DNA from: Phylloscopus collybita
Lineage: Eukaryota; Chordata; Aves; Passeriformes; Phylloscopidae
DNA length: 64,000 bases
Assembly: GCA_027886175.1 (NCBI GenBank)
Contig: JAJNNQ010000003.1
Span: forward strand, 22,981,501 to 23,045,500
Reading direction: 5' to 3'
Every line of letters begins with the position of its first letter. Positions within the stretch are counted from its first letter, which is position 1. Of this stretch, positions 36,679-48,269 are shown piece after piece. The translations under genes and the position numbers were made by a program. A model generated the notes under the pieces. That model was not told the origin of the DNA, did no database searches, and was given only the letters and a program-made list of their open reading frames with translations.

Positions 36679-36994
36679 TGTAGTCATGGTTCGTGCCTGC
36701 AATGTTTTGATTTCTCTAAAACGCTTTCCCAGACACTGTTCTGTAGACAAGGGATGCGTTTTTCTAACAGTATCCTGTTTTTCTGCATTCCTTTTCCCTA
36801 GGAAGGACCTTGTTTGATGTCCCTCTGACTTGACCAATGCGGTCCAAGAAGTCTGTCTTTCTTCCACCCCTTGGGTGGGTTCTTTGTAAAATAGTATAAA
36901 GGGAAGTGTTCCCTTGCAATAAAGAGAGATTGGAGTCATCTTCAGCCTTCTGAAAACACGAGTCCGTGTCCTTATTTCGTGTCCTATTGTGACA
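36679..36994 (+). mobile_element. Solo LTR, family C copy 1 (ERVK-like)
   Basis: A 316-bp LTR starting TGTAGTCATGG and ending TTGTGACA, with a perfect 6-bp duplication ATATAT (36673-36678 and 36995-37000). The ATATAT word is low complexity, so this duplication alone is weaker evidence than in copy 2. Six-bp duplications fit ERVK/betaretrovirus-like or alpharetrovirus-like elements. CCAAT, TATAAA and AATAAA are present in the expected order. No internal region is present. Confidence 0.88.
36834..36923 (+). promoter_or_regulatory. LTR core promoter and poly(A) signal (family C copy 1)
   Basis: CCAAT at 36834-36838, TATAAA at 36895-36900 and AATAAA at 36918-36923. The poly(A) signal lies only 23 bp after the TATA box, upstream of the expected start site. 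It would therefore be transcribed only from the downstream LTR. Copy 2 shares this arrangement. Confidence 0.6.
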
Positions 36995-37000
36995 ATATAT

Positions 37001-38359
37001 GTTTTGTGAAGAGAGCACAAAAGCTGCTCACCAGACACTGACCTTCCTACCACAGTGTGTGAGCAGTAGATCTTGCACTGTCTATGGGTGCTGTGAGTCC
37101 AAGCTGAATTGAGATGTACTGATACTGGCCCAGCAAGAAAATGGTTCGCTCATTCTCTGTAACCCTTTGCCATGGTGCATGAAGAAAATTCTTTTCCATT
37201 GCTGCTAATAACATAAAACACAATGTGCTGGGAATGGGTTGGCAGGAACCCCAGCAAGCTGCAGCTGGAAGTGATGGTGCACAAGGCAAAGGCATCCAGT
37301 GCTGTTGCCAGAGTCTACCCTTGCCCAGGGTGATATATTTGACTGCAGCCGGTCAGGAATTTAGCAAAGCAGTGTCTATGAGTCCTCTGTGGGCTGCACT
37401 GAAACCAGCGGTGTTCCTGGAAGCTGAAAAATGAATCATTATTTTCCATGGTTCCTGCTTTATGGTCCTACGGAGCCCTTCCTTAGTCACAAAGGGCTGT
37501 TTTAAATGGGAGTCCTTTACAGTTCATTAGATGGTCAAGATGAAGTTGTGCCATGTCTAAAGTTTAAAAACTGCATGAGATTAGGGAGTGCTGAGAGCAG
37601 GAGGTGGCAGTTTGGTATGAACTCCACAAGGAGCTTTAATGAAATTAGCAAAGACAACACAGTATTGAATTAGCCCATGGAACTTGTTGCCCAGGGAGCT
37701 GTAGAAGCTGGGAGCTTTGGAGAGCAGCTATTGATGTGGATTGTGGAATGCAGTCACTGTTGTGGTGTTAATTTTTTCCAGAAGGCTATGGAGCTACAGA
37801 CCTGGGATTTTAATAGTTATATGTGATTCAGTGAAAGCAGGAGATTCCTCACCTTCCAGTTGAAATTTCTTCCACTTTCTTCAGAGGATTCCAGCAAGGC
37901 CTCTGAAACCTGGGCAGTGCTGTATCTGATGTTCATGCTACATTGTATATTTGTCCTGTGAGAAGTTCTTATTTTTCCTGAAAATTTAAGACTTTTTTCA
38001 TTTCACCTGATCTTTTTTTTTTTCAACTTTATTGACAGCCTGCTCAGTTTCACTGGACCATCACAGGGCAGTGAACAGGAACTATAATTTTTCCAGTGTC
38101 TGTAAGAATTGAGTTTGGGAGCCAAGAAGGCTGTGCAAGCCAAGAGTTTGTTTCAACCTCCCACTAGATTTAATGAGATAAGTTTGGTGGTGGTGTTGTG
38201 GGGTTTTTTTTATTTATTTTTCTTTTTTCTTTTTTTTCCACTCAGAAACACTACTGCTTCTCAGAGTTGGGGAAAATTGGATCAGCTTTAGTGATCACTT
38301 TAATGGTTTGTCCTGACAGTTTGTATTTCTTCAGAAGCAAAACATTGTCACTAAGACAC
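37001..38359. other. Non-coding interval
   Basis: No gene recognised. It contains a T-rich tract at about 38200-38245. Confidence 0.5.
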
Positions 38360-38403
38360 TTCCAAAAACCAAAAACAATGGCTACTGCTTTTGGTTTTTG
38401 GAA
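38360..38403. repeat. 44-bp near-perfect palindrome
   Basis: Arms TTCCAAAAACCAAAA (38360-38374) and TTTTGGTTTTTGGAA (38389-38403) are exact reverse complements. The 14 bp between them also pair except for two A/C mismatches and one wobble, giving 19 Watson-Crick pairs out of 22. Both strands therefore encode a similar FQKPK...FGFWK peptide, which is a palindrome artefact. It could be a DNA hairpin, a fold-back element relic or a decayed inverted repeat. Confidence 0.85.
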
Positions 38404-39147
38404 ATGGTAAAATCTACTACTACTACTCCTCATATTTTTTTAACGGAGAACCAATAAGTTTAATAAGTCCTCGAGAAAATATTTTTGTAGGAGACACATG
38501 TGGAAAAAAAAACAACCCTTGCAGAAATCACAAAAAAAAATGCTTAAGAATACATTTTTCTTTATTAGTGAGGGTGCCTGGATCAGATGTTTGTAGGGAT
38601 AGGAATGATGGAGCTGGGACGTTGGAGTACTGAGAAAGCCTACTATTGTATAAACTTTGAATTTGGCAGTTACTCTTATTCTTCAGTACATCTATAATCC
38701 AAACACATTTCAGGTGGATCTTAATGGATCAGCTTTTGTGGATCTTCTTTGAAGATTCTGGTTTTTGTTTTGGATTCAAAACAGGGCGTTGCACTCCACT
38801 TTTACAGGTCTCTACAAAAGTGCTTAGAGTGGAATGTGTCAGGTGATTATCTGCTCCTTTAGGTGCTTAAGTGAGTTTAAAATCATAAAAATTCCCACTT
38901 CAGTGGTGATTGCCCCATCCTGTGTGAAAATCTGAGCCTCCCTGGAATGAGCTGTGGTGAAGCAGACTGAGGCTGGTGCTTTGGGAGGTCCAGCAAAAAA
39001 TCATTTCACATTTTACAATGTGAAAACCTTTTCATGGCAGTTCTGCCTTCAGCATCTTTGCCCCTTCAGCTTGTGTGTAGCTCTGTGATGTGACACTGGA
39101 AGCACTCATTTTGGGACAACCAATTTGGGAACATCGACTCCCAGTTC
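38404..39147. other. Spacer, nothing recognised
   Basis: About 740 bp before LTR family B copy 2. No gene or repeat recognised. Confidence 0.5.
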
Positions 39148-39151
39148 CTGG

Positions 39152-39590
39152 TGTTACCTTAAGTTTCAGGTTTCATGTTTTCCAGATTCTGTGCTGCCCA
39201 GGGGTGTAGATCTGAGCCTCACATTCAGTGTCACTCAGCTCCCTTCACAGGGTAGGGAGACAAAACAAATCCTTTTCCTGCTGCACACCAAGGACAACTT
39301 TCAGGCCCAGCAGCACAGACAGCAGTGGACTGAAGAAGGATGAGACCTCACAACCTGAAGTTGTAATTGGACAATTAAACCCCAATGTGCAAATGGACCA
39401 AAACTGATCAAAGTGTGAGACCTCGTGACCTGTGGTCCATTTTGTGCCCATTTTGGGTCCACCTTGGGTGTAGCCCTGGCCAGGCTCTTGTCCTGCCCAA
39501 GGTGTATCCTGGAGGCCTTTTAATGAATACCTGCTTTATTCTCTTAGCTCTGTCCAGCCTCTGTTCCAGCTCAGCCTTCCCAAGGCATCA
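39152..39590 (+). mobile_element. Solo LTR, family B copy 2 (ERV1-like)
   Basis: A 439-bp LTR starting TGTTACCTTAAG (decayed from TGATGCCTT) and ending CCCAAGGCATCA, with a perfect 4-bp duplication CTGG (39148-39151 and 39591-39594). It is closely similar to copy 1 along its length, sharing AATTGGACAATTAAACCCCA for example. No internal region is present. Confidence 0.9.
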
Positions 39591-39594
39591 CTGG

Positions 39595-40021
39595 TACTGA
39601 AAACTCATTCTAATTTGTTTTAAGATGTGCTACTCCTTCTACTGAAGTCTCTGGCTCAGGACTGTCTGCTCTCACAGTCCTGTTTGAATGCAATGGTTGC
39701 CACATTTGAGTTTCCTGAAGGGTGGTCTATGGTTCTGGACCTTTGCTGTAACACCCTTGTAACAGCACTGACCTGGTGGGGAATATGTCAAAGCCTCACA
39801 AATATCTCCAGTTAATTCTCCTTGCATTGGTGTCACCCCTCCTTTATTCCTCCTGCGTGTTTTCAGAAGGACATGATGAATTTCTTGAGATCTCACCCAG
39901 TATTTGTGCGGAGTTGCTTGACAGGCTCCAGATGTCGTTTGCCCCAAGGCTGGCAGCTTGGGTTTCTCCAGTTTCCTGCCCTGGAAGGTGGGAACTGCTG
40001 TCCCAAAGCTGCCCTGCATTC
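39595..40021. other. Spacer between LTRs
   Basis: About 430 bp, nothing recognised. Confidence 0.5.
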
Positions 40022-40026
40022 AATTC

Positions 40027-40780
40027 TGTCTTGGGTTGTGGAGACAGGGGTGTGTATTCTATTTCATTTGTTAAAAGCAGTTGGGGAGATGTTTTTCTTT
40101 ATCTCTTGTGACTCTGGGGGGAGAGGGGAGGGTGCCTTCTGATAATGGGCCAGATGTTAAACCAGGTGGGGCAGTGTTTCTTATCTCTTTCAACACCTGT
40201 CCTCCCTCCAGGGGGATATTTTTCTGCTAATGGGCCATTAACACCTCCCCAAAGTAGAACATCCACATTCCACCATCCCACTGTGAGATGCTCCACCCAG
40301 TGTGGGGAGCCAACCATTCCTACCTGGATAAAAACTGAGACACAGGAACACAAGGTATGTGGCTTCTCCTGATTTCTGGGAGGAAGACTGGACCCCATCT
40401 CACCATCATTGGACCTTTCTCACCATCACTGGACCCTTGTTCTACAGGATCATCTCTACTCCACCAGAACCACATCTGCCACTCCAGGAGGACTCATTTT
40501 TGGACTGCTTCCAACACCCTGACCAACAGGGTGTCAGGTTTGGAGAACTCTGTCAGGGTTCTCCAAAACTGTTGTTTGTTTGGTTGGGTGGTTTTGGTTT
40601 TCTACTATATTGGTGTTGTTAATATTCCTAGTAAAGAACTGTTATTCCTGTTCCCAAATCTTTGCCTGAAAGCCCTTAATTGCAAAATTATAATTTGGCT
40701 GGGGTGAGGGGTTTACATTCCCCATTCTAAGGGAAACTCCAGCTTTCCCTGGCAGATACCTGTCTTTCCAAACCAAGACA
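40027..40780 (+). mobile_element. Solo LTR, family A copy 8 (ERVL-like)
   Basis: A 754-bp LTR from TGTCTTGGG to CCAAGACA. The flanks AATTC (40022-40026) and CATTC (40781-40785) form a 5-bp duplication with one mismatch. It keeps the CCCTCCAGGGGGATATTT block of the copy 1/3/8 group and two tandem CACCATCA(C/T)TGGACC units. No internal region is present. Confidence 0.9.
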
Positions 40781-40785
40781 CATTC

Positions 40786-41984
40786 TCTTCCTATTCCCCC
40801 TTGGGATCACCTCCCTGGGGCATATCAGCTGTAGGGTTGGAGAAGATTCTCCTTCGGGAATTGCCTGCCCAGCTCCTATTGTTAAAACTTAATGAGTTCA
40901 TGGGATTGACTCTGCTGCAATTATTTCTTGGTGATGTATAACAAGTAGCTGCTCTTACAGGCTTATAAAATGTTCCAGAGCTCCATCAATTTGCCCTTCA
41001 TTAGCTGTGTAATTTTGCTAATGACCCGAGATATTTAGAGGCATTGTCCTGTGAGAATTATGAGTTTCACTGCGAGGCCTCACAGAAGAGCTGCACACAC
41101 AGCTCCAGCATGTCTTACTACCAGAAATTTGTTCTGCCCTGCTGCATCTAATTGTATTTTTTTTATTTTTTGAACTGAAGTAGAGTCATCTCCTATTGAT
41201 AAATGAATAATTATTTCATATACGAAATTATACATTTAATGGAAGTTTGCATTGTTAGAGTGTTAAATGATTGAATTTGTTAATTGTGTAATATTACTGG
41301 ACATAATGGTGCATTTAACTATTAACAGTTTTCCACTGCATTGCCTTTTAAATTCTTATGTAGTGCAATATACATTCTTGTTGCCTTTTCATCAAGTGTT
41401 AATAATAATGGAAAATAAAGATTAGAGTCTGGAAAGGGAAGTATCCCAACTGTGATAACTGGAAGAAAAATTATGTGTGTCACTGCAGACCACAGTTGGT
41501 GACGTGGTGGCTGAGGAGAATATGGTACCTGAAATGCTCAGAGAAGTGGACTTTTTCATTTTCACAGTATAAAATAGCAATAACAACGGGGGAATCTGTA
41601 AAGAAATGGTGTGAGGGACAGTGGCTGTATTTCCTAGTTTAGTCTGTCTCTCTGAACACCTCTTGGTGTCCATTAACCCTGAAGATTCATATGGGATTGG
41701 TCACATTTCCTTCCTGTGATAAGAGCAGGAGGAGAACCCTTGTGAGGCCTGGACTCTGCTGTCCTCAGGAGTGGATGTACTCACTTTGCTTGGAGAAAGA
41801 AGGATTGGTCTCTCTCATTAGTAGGGTGTGGTGGAGAAAGGAGGCCCTGTGGCCTTGTGGAGGGGTGACCAGGATGGCTCTGTCTGCCTTGGCCACTGCT
41901 GCTCCACAGGGACATGGCTGTTTTCTCAGCTCTTCTGGAGTGAAGGCAGCTGCTGAACCACAGGGGCTGAATAAGTACCAAAAT
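40786..41984. other. Non-coding interval with a strong candidate conserved block
   Basis: The part at 40860-41420 is AT-rich, repeat-free and dense in homeodomain-type words (TAAT, ATTA, AATAATTATT), typical of vertebrate conserved non-coding elements. No gene recognised. Conservation cannot be judged from one sequence. Confidence 0.5.
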
Positions 41985-42450
41985 CATTGAACCAGGAGTT
42001 GGACAGGACCTTAAAGATCCTCTCCTTCCACTTCTCTGGAGTGGGCAGGGACAACTTCCACTATCCCAGGTTGCTCCAAGCCCTGTCCAGCCTGGCCTTG
42101 GGCACTGCCAGGGATCCAGGGGCAGCCACAGCTTCTCTGGGCACCCTGTGCCAGGGCCTCAGCACCCTCACAGGGAAGGATTTCTTCCTAAAATCACACC
42201 TAAACCTTCTCTCCACCAATGTGAAGACATTCTCCCTTGTCCTGTCACTACATGCCACTGTAAACAGTCTCTCTCCACGTTTTTTGTCAGCTCCCTTAGG
42301 GTGCTGGAAGACCACAGCTAGGCCACCCTGAAGGCTTCTCTTCTCCAGGCTGAACAATCCCAGCCTTTCCTCACAGCAGAGCTGCTCCATCCTTCTGATC
42401 ACCCTGGTGCCTCCTCTGGGCTGGCTCCAAAGGACCTGTCCTTGCTGGGG
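41985..42450 (-). mobile_element. CR1 LINE 3' end with ORF2 C-terminal remnant
   Basis: The minus strand carries the CR1 reverse-transcriptase C-terminus: RRMEQLCCEERLGLFSLEKR, then LFTVACSDRTREN, FRCDFRKKSFPVRVLRPWHR and PREAV, ending KARLDRAWSNLG. This continues into the 3' UTR on the left (GGACAGGACCTTAAAGATCC near 42003). An open frame (42061-42687) survives through it, but upstream of about 42450 it loses CR1 similarity and is frameshifted. It is 5' truncated and not functional. Confidence 0.88.
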
Positions 42451-42780
42451 ACCCTGGGTCTGCAGGTGGGATCCATCCTGGGGGGCAGCAGGGCAGAGGC
42501 ACAGCCCCTTCTCTGGAAGTGTGGGCTGCATGTGACCAAGGAAGAGTGAGGGGTGGGCAGCAGAACTGGACAGAAATGCTGCATTTGTGTACCACAGCAA
42601 GCCATCCTTAGACTGGGGTTTCAAATTTTCTCCTATCTGCAGCTTGTACCTGCAAGGAGCTGACTGGCCACTGTGTTTGGGGTCCAAGATGAAGGCTTGC
42701 AGAAGGGTTACCTTTCCTGATATTGAAGTAAATCAGCTTTCATGGATCAAGCAGATCAGGCAACATCATATCACCGTTAG
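42451..42780. other. Spacer right of the CR1
   Basis: Nothing recognised. The minus frame entering from the CR1 has no further similarity. Confidence 0.4.
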
Positions 42781-43025
42781 ACCAGAGTTGAAACAATCCC
42801 TAGAAAAGCCAGAAAAGCTGCAGAAACTGACTTTAACACTATCTTTGAAAGTAAAGTCATTTTGCTTCAAGATTATCATCACAATTTAGATGCTGTACAT
42901 TGTAGTCGGATAAAGAGGAATTTGGCAGATGAGCTTTTGCCTCTGGAGCCTCCAGATGACTGGAACAAGCTTCCCTTTCAGCTTAAATCAGCAAACAGCA
43001 TAATCTCCTTTAAGCCTGGGGTTTA
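42781..43025 (+). pseudogene. Possible ancient L2/L3-like LINE C-terminal remnant
   Basis: A frame open for about 81 codons from 42781 to a stop at 43023-43025. Its end reads PPDDWNKLPFQLKSANSIISFK, matching the general pattern W-N-x-L-P ... S-x-x-x-F-K seen at the C-termini of CR1/L2/L3-type LINE proteins. The rest is unrecognised and there is no splice or start context. It could instead be chance or part of an unknown gene. Confidence 0.35.
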
Positions 43026-44702
43026 AATGGCTGTTTGAAGGAGGATTGTGCAAAATCTATTTCCAGTAATATGGTTACTGGAGCTAAAGAGTATGTGTTG
43101 TTTTCATGAGATTCTTGGATGGCCCTGTAGTGTGCATTAAATTATTGCAAGAATGATGCAGTTGATGGCTTTCACTTTAATCTTTAGATATATGTGCTGG
43201 GCCCTTTGGTTAAACAGAAAGCAGCAGTTCTTGGGGCATTTTTTTCACCCAGGTAAACAAAGTAGCTGTCAGCACCCTAAGCAGTCCCTCATGCTGACTG
43301 TAGGAAAGGTGCCTGGTTTGTTGTGTCCATCAAGAATCAGCTGAAGTCCCTCTCCTGATGTGTAAATTGGGGGAGAAATTGATTGAAGCCAACAGCATCA
43401 ACCTTTCCTCCACCTGTGTGCTGGCTGTAGCATCTGTACCTCAGGCAGTGTAGCTGTGTCCTCACTGCTATTCCTCTTTGGGGCACATGTTCCTGGTGAA
43501 AACTGCCTCTCTGTTCTGCCTGGCACAGTTTGAAGCCCTGAACTTCTATGAAATCAAGGCCAGAGGATGCTGCACTTCTCCCTGTCCTGGGTGGCCCAGT
43601 CTGGGGTCAATGGAGGCTGGGAGCCTTGAGCCTTCTCCATTTCTTGGGGCATAATGTGCCTGGGAAAGAAAAGCCACTTTGTGGGCTTTGGTGACAGAGT
43701 TATCTTGTTGAGAGATTGACTATATGTGAATGTCTATTAGGAGTAGGAGCAAAGAAGCTTCCTGAAAAGCTGCAGGCAACACTCAAATATTTGAGCTAAA
43801 TCACAGGTTTCTGCAAATAAAACACTACATGTCCCATGACTTTGCTAGAGGAACTGACAGTGGTTCTGCCAGGAAATCAATAACAAAAGCATATTCCTTG
43901 CTAGATTTCCTCATCTTTATTGCTTTTGTTTTCAATGTGTTGGAGTACTTGTGGACTGTTCTTCTTTTTTTTCTGCCTTCTCCCATGTCAAAGTTGAAAG
44001 CAGAAGCTGGAACGATCTTTTTTAATTTTCCAAGGGAAGGAGGAGCAATTAATGTTGAAACAATATAATTATCAATGGGGGAAGAGGATTATTTTATTTT
44101 AAAATAAGTTCTACTTCACTCATGCTCTCATGAGCACCAAGATGCATATGGACAGGCCAGCATCCAGGCACTGAATCCCATGTGGATTCCTCAAAACAAA
44201 GTGTGCTGGCTCCCTAGTTCTTGTGATGCACCCTGCAACCTTCCTAAGGTTAATGAAGTATGTGCTAGTTCTGAATGTGCCTGGATTGTACCCTTCAGGA
44301 GGTCACAGTAGTTGTGATACTTCTGTGTATTGTATCCCCCTTCTCTCCATTGGTAGGATTGATTTTTTTATTCAGGTGTTGACTTCTCTCTCCCGCTACT
44401 CTGTGTCTTCCCACCACCATCTCTTCATGGGTTTCATCTGTATTTCAATATACATTGTATTTTCCTCACAAATACAATATACTGTATTTTCCTTGTCTGG
44501 GTTGTGTTGGAGCCTGACCTGCTGTCAGCACCTGACACCCTGTTATCCCTGCTCCTGCTGTTCCTTCTGCTGCTCCCATACACAAGTCTTCCCTTTTCTC
44601 TCCATTCCTACCACTCTCAACACTGTTATTAGATATTAGCTGGGTGTTCCTCTGGTCCAGGGCGGGTTTTCAGATGCCTCAATGTTCTATCTGGGTCCCC
44701 AG
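43026..44702. other. Non-coding interval
   Basis: No gene recognised. A frame of 138 codons at 44223-44639 has hydrophobic composition but no family signature. A small inverted repeat (ATTGTATTT ... AAATACAAT) lies at about 44454-44478. Confidence 0.5.
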
Positions 44703-44706
44703 AAAC

Positions 44707-45161
44707 TGATGCCTTGGGAAGGCTGACCTGGAACAGGGACTGGACAGAGCTAAGAGAATAAAGCAGGTAATTATTGAAAGGCCTCCAGGATACACCTTGG
44801 GCAGGACAAGAGCCTGGCCAGGGCTACAGCCAAGGTGGACCAAAATGGTCACAAAATGGACCACAGGTCACGAGGTCTCACACTTTGATCAGTTTTGGTC
44901 CATTTGCACATTGGGGTTTAATTGTCCAGTTACAGCTTCAGGTTGTGAGGTCCCATCCTTCTTGTTCCTCCCTCCAGCCACCCTTGCTTGTGCTTTTGGG
45001 CCTGAAAGTTGTACTTGTTGTCCTTGGTGTGCAGCAGGAAAAGGATTTGTTTTGTGTCCCTATACTGTGAGGAGCTGAGTGACACTGAGTGTGAGGCTCA
45101 GATCTACACCCCTGGGCAGCACAGAATCTGGAAAACATGAAAGCTCAAACTGAAGGCATCA
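44707..45161 (-). mobile_element. Solo LTR, family B copy 3 (ERV1-like)
   Basis: A 455-bp LTR in minus orientation: on + it starts TGATGCCTTGGGAAGG and ends GAAGGCATCA. It has the family's inverted termini, but its flanks (AAAC left, TTTC right) do not match, so no target duplication is visible. That may reflect mutation or recombination with another copy. Confidence 0.85.
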
Positions 45162-46650
45162 TTTCTACAAAGTGGCCATAAGAGCTCATTCCGTGCCATC
45201 ACACCACACTCTGCATTCCCCTGCAGTCTGCTGTGTGAGCCTGGCAAGTTGCATGAACACCTAATTTATTTATCATTGCATATTTCAAATAATTAAGTGA
45301 ACTGCTGGCACTGCACAGATAATATCTGTAGATCTTAACAGCTGATCATGTATGGTTATGGTAATCTGGATAAAATGCAAATGAGCTATGAAAACTGCTT
45401 CATCTATAAATAAAACCATTTAGCTTCAAAGCAGTATTGCCATGGAAATTCTTCACTGATAAAGTATGGGAGTGAGGTTTTTCTCATTTAGATTTCCTGA
45501 GCCTTTTTATTTTATGCTGACAAGATGCCAGAGGGAAAAGAGCTATAAACTCAGTATTGCATATTTAAAAGATGGTATTTTATTTCATCTTCTTCATTCC
45601 AAATCTTTCCATTTACAGTATACAGCCATGAACTGAAATTTACAGCAAATGAGGGGAAAAGGATAGGAAGTATTGTTCCCAAGCTAAATCTGGTGCTTAC
45701 TGAAAACTTTTGACTTTGTTTGGAGGTGGCTTCCATCCTGTACCTGAAAATACTCTTCTAATCAATATTTCTCAAATGCATTTGGAAAGCTTTCTCTGAA
45801 CCACACACAAGCTGAGGAGCCTCAGAGGATATCTGAGAGAAAACACATTTAACTGATCTATGAGGGGGTGCACATGAAATCCAATCTCCATGAATGCAAG
45901 ATGCAGTGTGTGCCTGTCTTGCTGGAATCTGCATTTTGTTGGAGCTCTGGGTGGGACTGAGCTCCATGTGACGTCAGCCTCACTGCAGCTGCACTGAGGA
46001 GGCAGAAGGAGCTGGTTAGAAGCTCTCTCAGTTACTGCTGTGCAGCTTCACAGCAACCTGAGTCTCCTCTGCCTTGTGCCTGGTAATCCCTGCACAGCAG
46101 AGTTAGCAATTATCACCTTGCTTTGCTTTCTTGAACCTGTAATTCTGCTATTAATGTATTTGTGTGATGGCAGTTGTGTCTAGGTGAGGTAAGGGTATAT
46201 TATCACATTTCTGTGGGGTTATTCAAAGCAGTTTATGGTGTTTCTTCTGACGGAGTTTATGGTAAATTATGTTGTCCTGGACTGGATAAAAAGTTGGCAT
46301 GAAATCACCCTTTATTTTCTTTTTGTATGTGAATTGGCAGAGGTGAACCATACCAATTCACTGCTTTGCTTCTCTGCCTACTGTGCTTTTTGATTTCATA
46401 GCAATTATCTGTAACTGCTTTTACCCTCTCCTTGAATGACAATTTGGTATTGAGGTCTCTAGATCCTATCAGACTTTGGTGTCTGAATCAAACACAGAGA
46501 CTGCTGGGTGAAGATCTTACACGGAGCTATGAAATGCTGTGTCACACCTTTCATCTTGTGTCTCTCTGTGGAAGCTCCTTACACAGCTGCACAATCTTCA
46601 AACAGATCTTGATGCAGAGTGGTGCAGTGGTACGAAGGGAAGGCATCTAA
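45162..46650. other. Non-coding interval with a candidate conserved block
   Basis: Sequence at 45240-45470 is AT-rich and repeat-free and includes a perfect POU octamer ATGCAAAT at 45375-45382. No gene recognised in the rest. Confidence 0.5.
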
Positions 46651-46655
46651 CAGCC

Positions 46656-47375
46656 TGTCTTGGGTTATGGAACCAAAAATGTATTCTATTTTCATCTGTT
46701 AAAAGGCAGCTGGGGAGATGTTTTTCTTTATCTCTTGTAACTCAAGGGGGAAGAGGCTGGATACCTTCTGATAATGGGCCATTAGCACCTCCCCAGCCTG
46801 TACCTTCCCCCTTAGAGCGGTGCATCTGCATTTCCATCATCCTATGGTGAGATGCATCACATCCCCCTGGCAGTGCGGGGGGCAGGCAGTTTCTACCTGG
46901 ATAAAACTGAGACACAGGGACACGAAAGCTGCTGGCTTCACCCAATTTTCTGGGAGGAAGACTGGACCCCTTCTCACCCACTGGACCCTTCCCACCACCC
47001 CTGGACCCCTTTTACCATCACTGGACCTGTCCTCTACAGGATCATCTCTACTCCACCAGAACCACATCTGCCACTCCAGGAGGACTCACTTTTGGACTGC
47101 TCCTAACACCCTGACCAACAGGGTGTCAGGTTGTAGCTCTGACTCTGTCAGGGTTCTCCAAAATTGTTGTTTCTTTGCTGGTTTGGTTGGGTGGTTTTGT
47201 TTTCTACTCCATTTGTATTGTTAATATTCCTAGTAAAAAACTGTTATTCCTATTCCCAAATCTTTGCCTGAAAGCCCTTAATTGCAAAATTATAATTTCC
47301 AGGGGTGAGGGGTTTACATTTCCAATTCTATGGGAAACCCCAGTTTCCCTGGCAGATACCTGTCTTTCCAAACCA
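46656..47375 (+). mobile_element. Solo LTR, family A copy 9 (ERVL-like)
   Basis: A 720-bp LTR starting TGTCTTGGG. Its right end is shortened to TCCAAACCA, but a perfect 5-bp duplication CAGCC (46651-46655 and 47376-47380) marks the boundary. The U3 has three or four degenerate copies of the CTGGACCC-containing unit around 46965-47035 and a more diverged middle than other copies. No internal region is present. Confidence 0.88.
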
Positions 47376-47380
47376 CAGCC

Positions 47381-47813
47381 TATTGCAAGGTATGGAGAAA
47401 GAGCCTTGCTCAATTTCCATTTTTTAGCATACATTAAAAACCATCAGGCAAACCAGCCCATCAGCGTTATTGGGAGAAGCCTGGCATCTTTATGAGTTAG
47501 TGATCAACGGTTAGGATAATGCTTCCCTTTTATTGATCATAGACTGCTGCATTCAATTAAAACCACAAGTAATTTAATGAAATTAAATCCAACTCACTGG
47601 GGGCGGCCAAGTGTGCCATGCACATTGTGAATGTTCCCCACAGGAAAACTTCTCACCGGTGGTGCATGCACTGAACCATGTGCTGCTGGCTGAGGGCCCT
47701 CTGCTGCCCCTGTGCACACACAGATTGCTGATCCCCACGGCTGTGCTCAGTGCTGGAGGAGTGCAATCACCTGCTGGGTGTGCACATTGTTCTGTCTCCC
47801 CATGGTGACAGGA
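47381..47813. other. Spacer, nothing recognised
   Basis: About 430 bp between LTR copy 9 and the minisatellite. No gene recognised. Confidence 0.5.
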
Positions 47814-48269
47814 GGAATCACAGAATCATGGAATCACGGATTCACAGAATCACGGAATCACAGAATCACAGATTCGCAGAATCATGGAATCATAGAATCA
47901 CAGATTCATGGAACCATGGAATCGTAGAATCACAGAATCATAGATTCATGGAACCATGGAATCACAGAATCACAGACTCATGGAATAATTCATGGAATCA
48001 CAGAATCACGGAATCAAGGAATCACGGAATCACGGAATCACAGATTCATGGAACCATGGAATCATAGAATCACAGAATCACAGACTCATGGAATAATTCA
48101 CAGAATTACAGAATCATGGAATCATGGAATCACAGAATCACAGAATCACAGAATCATGGAATCATGGAATCACAGATTCACAGAACCACAGACAGAATCA
48201 CAGAATAACACAATCACAGAATCACAGAATCACAGAATCACAGAATCACAGAATCACAGAATCACACAG
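47814..48269. repeat. 8-bp-period minisatellite grown from a CR1 tail
   Basis: About 455 bp of (AGAATCAC)-type units with variants GGAATCAT, AGATTCAT, GGAACCAT and AGACTCAT. It directly abuts a CR1 3' end, whose normal terminus has only a few ATTCTRTG 8-mers (the reverse complement of this unit). Higher-order blocks recur: an AGATTCATGGAACCATGGAA block near 47900, 47943 and 48042, and a CAGACTCATGGAATAATTCA block near 47973 and 48082. All three + frames stay open and encode NHRITES-type repeats, which are artefacts. Confidence 0.95.

Noticed and set aside
42061..42687. A 208-codon minus-strand gene
   Set aside because: The C-terminal half is the CR1 LINE reverse-transcriptase tail, and upstream similarity is lost with frameshifts.
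47814..48269. CRISPR-like regular repeat array
   Set aside because: The period is 8 bp without unique spacers, and it is fused to a CR1 tail in a vertebrate genome. It is a minisatellite.
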